From: Bacteroidota bacterium
GTDB lineage: Bacteria > Bacteroidota > Bacteroidia > B-17B0 > Aurantibacillaceae
NCBI GenBank assembly: GCA_025360565.1
Contig: JANYBY010000364.1
Location: 1-11,330, forward strand
DNA length: 11,330 nt
Reading direction: 5' to 3'
Of the stretch, positions 6,043 through 11,330 are shown one piece after another; within the stretch, counting starts at the first letter, position 1, and every line of letters starts with the position of its first letter. Position numbers and translations under genes: made by a program. The notes under the pieces were generated by a model, which ran no database searches, was not told where the DNA came from, and worked only from the letters and a program-made list of their open reading frames with translations.

Positions 6043-6276
6043 TTAATGCGCTTCCGGTTTAGCCGTAGTATCTTTCACAACTTTAGCTGTATCATTCCCT
6101 AAATTGGTAAGCATTTCCAATTTACTGGTGGCAATGTTTTCCTGCTCGCCGTCTTTTGGTATGTTGCAAGACTGCAAAATTAAAAGACTAACCACGGAGA
6201 CACAGAGGCCACGGAGAACCACAGAGCTAACCACGGAGACACGAAGTTCACAGAGAACCACAGAGATTTTTTTCAT
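6043..6276 (-). CDS. Short lipoprotein, truncated-looking paralog of the next gene
   Basis: A 77-residue frame with a long hydrophobic N terminus ending in the lipobox LQSC (C37). It is followed by NIPKDGEQENIATSKLEMLT and a Lys/Thr-rich tail, KVVKDTTAKPEAH. Residues from LQSC onward align with the downstream lipoprotein (LQSC-SIPDDG...TSKLEALTSLG), so the two are tandem paralogs. This copy lacks the whole C-terminal EPGW...GC domain and ends just before a repeat element, suggesting decay or truncation. Most of residues 5-31 are translated from two units of the CACGGAGACACAGAG repeat. The ATG at 6276 starts MKKI; the TGA of the transketolase C-terminal subunit lies about 255 bp upstream. It may be a small functional lipoprotein or a remnant. 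Confidence 0.55.
   Translation of the reverse strand: MKKISVVLCELRVSVVSSVVLRGLCVSVVSLLILQSCNIPKDGEQENIATSKLEMLTNLGNDTAKVVKDTTAKPEAH
6188..6265. repeat. CCACGGAGACACAGAG-type repeats within a signal-peptide coding region
   Basis: Two long units starting CTAACCACGGAGACAC are interleaved with GCCACGGAGAACCACAGAG and TTCACAGAGAACCACAGAG, 78 bp in all. They form the coding sequence for most of the signal peptide of the short lipoprotein. Confidence 0.75.
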
Positions 6277-6539
6277 ATAATGGTAGTTTTATTTTTTCTT
6301 GTATAAATAGGATTAGTTAAACACAGTAACACACACAAACAATTCCTCCGTGTACCTCAGTGCTCTCAGTGTCTCCGTGGTTAGTAGAACAGGGTGCTTC
6401 ATTTTTCATATAATGGTTGTTTTATTTTTTCTTGTATTAATAAGATTAGTAAACATGTAACACACACACAGGAAATTCCTCCGTGAACCTCTGTGCTCTC
6501 AGTGTCTCCGTGGTTAGTAGAACAGGGTGCTTCATTTTT
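6274..6539. repeat. 133-bp tandem duplication upstream of the short lipoprotein
   Basis: Unit 1 (6274-6406) and unit 2 (6407-6539) both run CATATAATGGTNGTTTTATT, CTTGTAT-AATA-GATTAG, a CACACACA stretch, CTCTCAGTGTCTCCGTGG, TTAGTAGAACAGGGTGCTTC, then a T-run. Unit 2 ends in the last codons and stop of the transketolase C-terminal gene. Unit 1 starts at the start codon of the short lipoprotein. Each unit contains a degenerate copy of the CACAGAG-family inverted repeat (about 6316-6384 and 6444-6517). No further gene lies in 6277-6531. Confidence 0.75.
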
Positions 6540-7488
6540 TTCTCGCCAATACTTTCTCCACCGCCGATACAATGTTCACGGTATCCAATCCGTATTTCAC
6601 CATTAATTGATCCGGCGTTCCGCTTTCGCCAAAACTATCGTTCACGGCAACAAACTCTTGCGGCACGGGTAATTTTCTGGAAAGTAATTGCGCAACACTG
6701 TCGCCCAAACCTCCGTTCATTTGATGTTCTTCCGCCGTCACAACACATTTTGTTTTTGTCAACGATTTTAAAATTGCCGCATCATCCAATGGTTTTATGG
6801 TGTGAATATTAATTATTTCCACACTGATGCCTTTTGCCGCTAATTGTTCTCCTGCTTCAATGGCTTTCCAAACCAAATGCCCTGTTGCAATAATGGTAAC
6901 ATCTGTTCCTTCATTCAACATCACCGCTTTTCCAATTTCAAAATTCTGATCGGCCGCCGTAAAATTTGGAACGTTAGGCCGGCCAAAGCGTAAATAAACA
7001 GGTCCAACATGTTTTGCAATGGCAATGGTAGCGGCTTTTGTTTGATTGTAATCGCAAGGATTGATCACCACCATACCCGGCAACATTTTCATTAAGCCAA
7101 GGTCTTCCAAAATTTGATGTGTAGCACCATCTTCGCCCAGCGTTAAGCCTGCATGTGAAGCGCAAATTTTTACGTTTTTACCTGAGTAAGCAATACTCTG
7201 ACGAATTTGATCGTACACACGGCCTGTACTAAAATTAGCGAATGTTCCGGTAAAAGGAATTTTTCCGCCAATGGTTAAACCGGCCGCAATGCCCATCATA
7301 TTTGCCTCGGCAATGCCCACCTGAAAAAAACGTTCAGGGTGCGCTTTTTGAAACGCATCCATTTTTAAAGAACCTGTAAGGTCGGCGCAAAGCGCAACCA
7401 CATTTTCATTTTGTTTTCCAAGTTCCGATAAGCCCGCGCCAAATCCTGAACGGGTGTCTTTTTTTTCAGTATAAGTATATTTTTTCAT
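6532..7488 (-). CDS. Transketolase, C-terminal subunit
   Basis: A 318-residue protein that matches the C-terminal half of a split transketolase: the pyrimidine-binding domain (about 7-170) and the C-terminal domain (about 190-318). Transketolase moves two-carbon ketol units between sugar phosphates in the non-oxidative pentose phosphate pathway with thiamine diphosphate. Visible residues are D36 in CADLTGS, the catalytic Glu E61 in QVGIAEANM, FSTGRVYDQIR (86-96), and H112 and H124 in SHAGLTLGEDGATHQ. The C-terminal domain shows TDVTIIATGHLVWKA and HTIKPLD. The partner N-terminal subunit is encoded at 9039-9887 on the same strand. The vWA gene sits between the two, which is unusual. The stop codon lies within a tandem duplication. 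A split 1-deoxyxylulose-5-phosphate synthase-like enzyme is a less likely alternative. Confidence 0.93.
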   Translation of the reverse strand: MKKYTYTEKKDTRSGFGAGLSELGKQNENVVALCADLTGSLKMDAFQKAHPERFFQVGIAEANMMGIAAGLTIGGKIPFTGTFANFSTGRVYDQIRQSIAYSGKNVKICASHAGLTLGEDGATHQILEDLGLMKMLPGMVVINPCDYNQTKAATIAIAKHVGPVYLRFGRPNVPNFTAADQNFEIGKAVMLNEGTDVTIIATGHLVWKAIEAGEQLAAKGISVEIINIHTIKPLDDAAILKSLTKTKCVVTAEEHQMNGGLGDSVAQLLSRKLPVPQEFVAVNDSFGESGTPDQLMVKYGLDTVNIVSAVEKVLARKK

Positions 7489-7539
7489 ATGTTGTTAATT
7501 CTTAATTTTTGTCATATGGAATTCGCCTTCTTCATTTGT

Positions 7540-7559
7540 GTCCCGATTTTCATCGGGAC
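7540..7559. repeat. Perfect 8-bp hairpin GTCCCGAT / ATCGGGAC
   Basis: GTCCCGAT (7540-7547), loop TTTC, ATCGGGAC (7552-7559), in the 92-bp gap between the vWA gene and the transketolase C-terminal gene. It has no T-run. Palindromes of this exact kind are widespread between Bacteroidetes genes, as I recall; it could attenuate transcription or protect an mRNA end. Confidence 0.6.
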
Positions 7560-7580
7560 GATTTATGGCTCATTTCATCA

Positions 7581-8987
7581 TTACTGTAATTTAATTATTT
7601 GGTGTATGCCCGACTTCACTTCAAAATTTTTATCAATTGTTTTATTTGTTTCCTTTACAAAACTAAACCTGAAAACCACTTTGTATTTGCCGGGTTGTAA
7701 ATATATTGTTTCATTTTGTAAATTTGGATTTATGTTACAAACCCAAACAACGGTTTTTCCGTCATCTATGTAAACACTGCCCGAACCGGTTTCCTGCTTA
7801 CTAAAGGTAACATTGCCGCTCGCCGGAATTTTAATGGTATTGGTTGAGCTTTGTTTAATATCCACATCTTTTAAATTTATTCTTGGCAAAGTCAATATTT
7901 CCAGATCGTATTTACCAATAATGTATTTTTCGGTTTTACCAAAATCGTGAACGTTGAGTGTTGTCATATCATTTCCCTTTCTCACAATTGTGGTCGGAAA
8001 ATAATTGCTTCCCGAACCATCAAGCTCCAATCTTAAAAAACCTTGCGGAGCGTCAACCGGAATAGTATTGTGTTTTCCTTTTACAATAGAAATATTTTTT
8101 TTCTCGCGTGGCGGTATGGTGTGAACCGTTAGGTCGTATTTAAGATCAGGATCCAGCACCAAAGTATCAGGATTGCCTCGATTATTGATCGTGTGCAGGT
8201 AATTGTATTTTACAGTATTTGTTCCGGCTTCGTAAAACGTCATGTCCACATCGGTTTCAGTTGGTTTTTTGCTTATGTCAAGCAGATCCACTTCAACTGT
8301 GGTTTGCGATAAAGCTTCGGTTAAAACCAACTTTAAAACATCCTTAAAATTTGCTTCGTTGCTTACATCGTAATATTTACCCATGCACCCAAAAATATCT
8401 GCAAATTTTACATCCAAGCCAACACCAATAACAAATGGCCGTAAAAAAATTCCTTTTTTTTGTAGTTCAATACTTACTTTACAGGGGTTCCCGTCGCACT
8501 CTTCAATACCATCAGTAATTAATATCACTAAATTTCGCACATTTGCTTTGGGCGTAAAATCATTTGTACATTCACCTAAAGAGTAAGCAATAGGCGTAGT
8601 GCCCATGGGTTCCAGCTTAAGGATGCGCTGCTTTATTTTGAGGTAATTTGTTTTGGCTTCCGCAAAGGGTACTTCCAGTTTACTGTCCTTACAATTCCTA
8701 TCGGGTTTAAAAAAAGTTGTGTGACCGTAACATCTCAACGCTAGTTCAAGATCAGGAAGATTTTTTAGGCTGTCCAAAAATTCGCTCATTACTTTTTTGG
8801 CCACTTCAATTTTTATATTGCTGTTCCAAGGCGCATTCATGCTATACGAATCGTCAAAAATAAAAAGGATGCGGTTGGTAACCTGTGAATTGAGAATTAA
8901 GAATTGAAAATTAAAAATTAGCAGTAAAAGACCAATTTTAGATTTGTTGAATTTTAGAATTTTAGAATAGTTTTTCGCGTAAAGCAT
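7581..8987 (-). CDS. Secreted von Willebrand factor A domain protein
   Basis: A 468-residue protein counted from the ATG at 8987; a TTG at 9005 would add six residues, but the ATG is better placed. A hydrophobic segment at about 18-35 (LLLLIFNFQFLILNSQ) is a probable signal peptide. The vWA domain follows (about 37-225), with an intact metal-ion-dependent adhesion site: D45-x-S47-x-S49 (FDDSYSMN), T130 (GTTPIA) and D159 (LITDG). Beyond 230 it looks beta-rich, with at least two sandwich-like repeats and no obvious enzyme motif. vWA domains bind proteins via a divalent metal; the partner here is unknown. It lies 51 bp after the N-terminal and 92 bp before the C-terminal transketolase subunit gene, so it is probably co-transcribed, but a secreted vWA protein has no known link to transketolase. 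The signal-peptide codons sit in AT-rich repeated DNA. Confidence 0.85.
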   Translation of the reverse strand: MLYAKNYSKILKFNKSKIGLLLLIFNFQFLILNSQVTNRILFIFDDSYSMNAPWNSNIKIEVAKKVMSEFLDSLKNLPDLELALRCYGHTTFFKPDRNCKDSKLEVPFAEAKTNYLKIKQRILKLEPMGTTPIAYSLGECTNDFTPKANVRNLVILITDGIEECDGNPCKVSIELQKKGIFLRPFVIGVGLDVKFADIFGCMGKYYDVSNEANFKDVLKLVLTEALSQTTVEVDLLDISKKPTETDVDMTFYEAGTNTVKYNYLHTINNRGNPDTLVLDPDLKYDLTVHTIPPREKKNISIVKGKHNTIPVDAPQGFLRLELDGSGSNYFPTTIVRKGNDMTTLNVHDFGKTEKYIIGKYDLEILTLPRINLKDVDIKQSSTNTIKIPASGNVTFSKQETGSGSVYIDDGKTVVWVCNINPNLQNETIYLQPGKYKVVFRFSFVKETNKTIDKNFEVKSGIHQIIKLQ

Positions 8988-9024
8988 AATAAATCTACAA
9001 TTCAAAAATTCTACAAATCAACAA
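8941..9024. repeat. AT-rich inverted repeat around the vWA gene start
   Basis: Left arm GATTTGTTGAATTTTAGAAT (from 8941) is largely complementary to the right arm CTACAATTCAAAAATTCTAC with AAATC (8995-9019). The arms flank the start codon at 8987, so the mRNA leader could fold. The same TTTTAGAATTTT words recur at 10032-10121 before ychF, so it appears to be a dispersed family. Confidence 0.55.
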
Positions 9025-9038
9025 TTAGTAATATAATT

Positions 9039-9887
9039 CTAGTAGTCCCCTTCGGTTACAAGTAACTGATCTAAAGCCAATTTTAGCTGTTCGTCGTTTG
9101 GTGCCGAGCCGTGCCATTTGTGGGTTCCCATCATATAATCAACGCCCATGCCCATTTCGGTTTTCATTAAAATAATAATGGGTTTGCCTTTTCCAACATA
9201 AGTTTTCGCAAGGTTCAATCCCGTAATTACATTTTCAAGGTCGTTGCCGTGGTTATTTTCCAAAACATGCCAGCCAAAAGCTTCAAACTTGGCTTTTAAA
9301 TTTCCGAGGCTTAAAATTTTATCTACATCGCCATCTATTTGTCTACCATTATAATCCACTGTTGCTATCAAATTATCAACTTTATTAGCGGCAGCGTACA
9401 TGGCGGCTTCCCAAATTTGTCCCTCTTGTAATTCCCCGTCGCCGTGCAAACAATAAACAATGTTTGTATCCTTATTTAATTTTTTTGCGAGAGCTGCGCC
9501 AATGGCCACGCTCATGCCTTGTCCCAATGAACCACTCGCGATCCTTACTCCCGGTAATCCTTCGTGCGTTGTAGGATGTCCTTGCAAACGGGAATTTAAT
9601 TTGCGGAAAGTTTTTAATTCCTCTACCGGAAAATAACCCGAGCGTGCCAAAACGCTATAAAAAACGGGACTTATATGACCATTGCTTAAAAAAAAGAGGT
9701 CTTCATTTTTTCCATCCATTGTAAAATGGGCAGGATCGTGTTTTAAAATAACCTTGTAAAGCGCCACAAAATACTCAACGCAGCCAAGCGAACCGCCGGG
9801 GTGACCCGAACTTACCGCATGCACCATTCTTACAATATCTCTGCGAACCTGCGTACTCAAACGTTTTAAAGAAGCTATATCCTGCAT
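9039..9887 (-). CDS. Transketolase, N-terminal subunit
   Basis: A 282-residue protein that matches the thiamine-diphosphate-binding half of transketolase. Signatures are SGHPGGSLG with H29, LSNGHISP with H71, QGHPTTHEGLPGVRIASGSL with H104, the cofactor motif HGDGELQEGQIWEA (G149-D-G) ending at N180 in VDYNGRQ, and HKWHGSAP with H259. Length is normal for the split form. I chose the ATG at 9887 rather than a TTG at 9908 because MQDIASLKRLSTQVRRDIVR fits family N termini and a TAnnTTTG box covers the TTG position. It needs the C-terminal subunit at 6532-7488 to form the active enzyme. It is the first gene of a probable operon continuing through the vWA gene. Confidence 0.93.
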   Translation of the reverse strand: MQDIASLKRLSTQVRRDIVRMVHAVSSGHPGGSLGCVEYFVALYKVILKHDPAHFTMDGKNEDLFFLSNGHISPVFYSVLARSGYFPVEELKTFRKLNSRLQGHPTTHEGLPGVRIASGSLGQGMSVAIGAALAKKLNKDTNIVYCLHGDGELQEGQIWEAAMYAAANKVDNLIATVDYNGRQIDGDVDKILSLGNLKAKFEAFGWHVLENNHGNDLENVITGLNLAKTYVGKGKPIIILMKTEMGMGVDYMMGTHKWHGSAPNDEQLKLALDQLLVTEGDY

Positions 9888-9905
9888 AATTTTTTTAATG
9901 AAGCC

Positions 9906-9913
9906 CAAAAATA
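9906..9913 (-). promoter_or_regulatory. Candidate -7 promoter box for the transketolase operon
   Basis: The minus strand reads TATTTTTG, a full match to the Bacteroidetes -7 consensus TAnnTTTG, about 18 bp before the ATG at 9887. This would leave a very short leader. No clear -33 TTG is seen, so confidence is moderate. Confidence 0.4.
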
Positions 9914-10018
9914 CCTTTAAATACGGTTAAAGAATTACTTTGTTTAAAAACAACAGCGTATGTTAAAAACTCCGCAAATCAAGGGGTTTATTATTCTTTC
10001 TGCAAACTAAGAATAGCA

Positions 10019-10026
10019 TATATTTG
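10019..10026 (+). promoter_or_regulatory. Candidate -7 promoter box for ychF
   Basis: TATATTTG matches TAnnTTTG fully, with a TTTC (9997-10000) near the expected -33 position. The resulting leader of about 95 nt would contain the AT-rich inverted repeat at 10032-10121. Confidence 0.4.
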
Positions 10027-10031
10027 CCTCT

Positions 10032-10121
10032 TAAATTTTAGAATTTTGGAATTTTAGAGTTGGAGAATAAAAATCCGGCAATATTAATTCTAAAATTCTA
10101 CAATTTATAAATTCTAAAATT
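10032..10121. repeat. AT-rich inverted repeat in the ychF leader
   Basis: TAAATTTTAGAATTTTGGAA and following bases (10032-10058) are complementary to two ATTCTAAAATT copies (about 10087-10121). They are separated by a short unpaired part containing AATCCGGC. The words are those of the 8941-9024 element. It ends 6 bp before the ychF ATG, so a folded leader could affect translation; this is inference. Confidence 0.6.
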
Positions 10122-10127
10122 AATAAA

Positions 10128-11228
10128 ATGGCTCTAAAATGCGGAATAGTTGGTTTGCCCAACGTAGGAAAATCAACTTTATTTAATTGTTTAAGCAATG
10201 CAAAAGCACAGGCCGCTAATTTTCCGTTTTGTACCATTGATCCGAATGTGGGCACTATTACTGTTCCCGATGAAAGACTGAACAAATTGGCCGATATGGT
10301 AAAACCGCAGAATATTGTGCCAACTACTGTTGAGATCGTAGATATAGCAGGCCTTGTAAAAGGCGCCAGCAAAGGCGAAGGTCTTGGAAATAAATTTTTA
10401 GGGAACATACGCGAGTGTAACGCGCTGCTGCATGTATTGCGCTGTTTTGATGATCCGAATGTGATTCACGTTGACGGAAATGTAAACCCGGTGCGTGATA
10501 AAGAAATTATAGATACAGAGCTTCAACTAAAGGATCTGGAGAGTGTTGAAGCCAAAATGAAAAAATTTGAAAAGCTGGCAAAAACCGGAACAGATAAAGA
10601 AGCCGTTAGAACGTTTACAACTTTAACAAAAATAAAAAATGTTTTGGAGTCCGGGCAATCGGCCAGGGGCGCTGCTTTAGAAGAAAATGAGTTGCCTTAT
10701 ATTGCCGATCTGCATTTATTAACCATAAAACCGGTAATGTATGTTTGTAATGTGGATGAAGCTTCGGCCAAATCAGGAAATAAATATGTTGACGTTGTAA
10801 AAGAAGCGGTGAAGAACGAGAACGCCGAAATTTTAATTATAACCGCACAAATGGAAAGCGAGATCGCTTCGCTTGAAACGTATGATGAAAAACAAATGTT
10901 CCTTGCAGAAATGGGATTGGATGAACCCGGTGTAAATAAATTAATAAAATCAGCGTACAAATTGCTGGATCTACAAACGTATTTTACCGCGGGAGTAAAA
11001 GAGGTAAGAGCATGGACCATTAACCGCGGCTTTAAAGCGCCACAGGCCGCAGGCGTAATACACACTGATTTTGAAAAAGGATTTATTAAAGCAGAAGTAA
11101 TGAGCTACAATGATTTTACAACTCTTGGTTCGGAAGCTGCGTGCAGAGAAGTTGGTAAATTGCGCATTGAAGGAAAAGAATATATTGTGAATGATGGAGA
11201 TGTAATGCATTTTAGGTTTAATGTTTAA
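10128..11228 (+). CDS. ychF: YchF/Ola1 family translation-associated ATPase
   Basis: A 366-residue Obg-related P-loop protein. YchF/Ola1 members prefer ATP over GTP, bind ribosomes and are linked to oxidative-stress responses and leaderless-mRNA translation. Visible motifs are the P-loop GLPNVGKST (9-17), NFPFCTIDPN with C35 (the redox-sensitive Cys position in E. coli YchF), the DIAGLVKGAS switch (72-81) and NVDE (208-211), the altered base-recognition motif that explains ATP preference. A coiled-coil-like insert covers about 128-180 and the C-terminal TGS domain about 281-366 (LQTYFTAG, AWTINRG, FIKAEV, VNDGDVMHFRFNV). Length is normal and the gene is intact. It is divergent from the transketolase operon with a 240-bp intergenic region. 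Confidence 0.97.
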   Translation: MALKCGIVGLPNVGKSTLFNCLSNAKAQAANFPFCTIDPNVGTITVPDERLNKLADMVKPQNIVPTTVEIVDIAGLVKGASKGEGLGNKFLGNIRECNALLHVLRCFDDPNVIHVDGNVNPVRDKEIIDTELQLKDLESVEAKMKKFEKLAKTGTDKEAVRTFTTLTKIKNVLESGQSARGAALEENELPYIADLHLLTIKPVMYVCNVDEASAKSGNKYVDVVKEAVKNENAEILIITAQMESEIASLETYDEKQMFLAEMGLDEPGVNKLIKSAYKLLDLQTYFTAGVKEVRAWTINRGFKAPQAAGVIHTDFEKGFIKAEVMSYNDFTTLGSEAACREVGKLRIEGKEYIVNDGDVMHFRFNV

Positions 11229-11280
11229 GCGAGAAGCAAGAGACAAGACAAAAGAGAGGCAAGACGAGAACGGCATGAAA

Positions 11281-11330
11281 GGTCGAGCTGTCACATCGAG
11301 CGAACTGTCAGGTCGAGCGCCTGCCTGCCG
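11281..11330. repeat. Start of a GTCGAGC / CCTGCCTGCCG dispersed repeat, cut by the window edge
   Basis: After ychF, GGTCGAGCTGTCA, CATCGAGCGAACTGTCA and GGTCGAGCG repeat the word TCGAGC three times and lead into CCTGCCTGCCG at the edge. These are typical of Bacteroidetes intergenic palindromes, and the last 11 bases match the palindrome at 5801-5821. Bases 11229-11280 are purine-rich with no gene. Confidence 0.5.

Noticed and set aside
5864..6517. CRISPR-like array of repeated CCACGGAGACACAGAG units
   Set aside because: Units are unequal, degenerate, occur in both orientations, have no regular unique spacers, and there are no cas genes. They are dispersed palindromic repeats.
6483..6812. 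109-codon plus-strand open frame
   Set aside because: It overlaps a repeat and the antisense of the transketolase C-terminal gene; there is no family signature.
9888..9908. TTG start extending the transketolase N-terminal subunit by seven residues
   Set aside because: The extension covers a promoter-like TATTTTTG box and is not expected in the family; the ATG at 9887 fits family N termini.

Overview
The window looks like chromosomal DNA of a Bacteroidota (Bacteroidetes) bacterium. The evidence is the AT-rich sequence, the lack of Shine-Dalgarno-like sites before genes, two matches to the Bacteroidetes -7 promoter motif TAnnTTTG, ORF6N-domain proteins, a Bacteroidetes-style tyrosine recombinase, LQSC lipoboxes, and dispersed palindromic intergenic repeats of a kind common in this phylum. 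I cannot name the genus.

Positions 1-2030 look like the end of an integrated element. They hold the 5' part of an unrecognised gene, a terminator, a full-length tyrosine recombinase (610-1767) and about 230 bp of non-coding DNA with a hairpin and a direct repeat. Positions 1995-2913 hold a scrambled ORF6N locus: one N-terminal half (minus strand) and two paralogous C-terminal halves (one minus, one plus). All three are cut at the same codons, at two copies (1999-2030 and 2556-2587) of a near-palindromic 32-bp sequence. Inverting the segment between the copies, or closing it into a circle, would rebuild an intact ORF6N reading frame. The sites are shaped like tyrosine-recombinase core sites and lie next to a tyrosine recombinase gene. 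This is the most interesting part of the window.

From 2918 to 9887 the genes are all on the minus strand and mostly housekeeping: pgeF (YfiH family), pyk (pyruvate kinase), two tandem lipoprotein paralogs, the C-terminal transketolase subunit, a secreted von Willebrand factor A (vWA) protein, and the N-terminal transketolase subunit. The two transketolase halves are normally adjacent but here are separated by the vWA gene. Pyruvate kinase (lower glycolysis) and transketolase (non-oxidative pentose phosphate pathway) are both central carbon enzymes, but nothing shows that they are co-regulated. A divergent promoter region (9888-10127) leads to ychF on the plus strand.

The second theme is repeats. 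Families seen are a CCACGGAGACACAGAG-type family (3640-3718 and five stretches in 5864-6517), a GC-rich hairpin element (5264-5369), AT-rich TTTTAGAATT inverted repeats (8941-9024, 10032-10121), a GTCCCGAT hairpin (7540-7559) and a CCTGCC/GGCAGG palindrome (5801-5821 and the right edge). Several are translated: they supply the hydrophobic core of lipoprotein signal peptides and a five-residue in-frame insertion.
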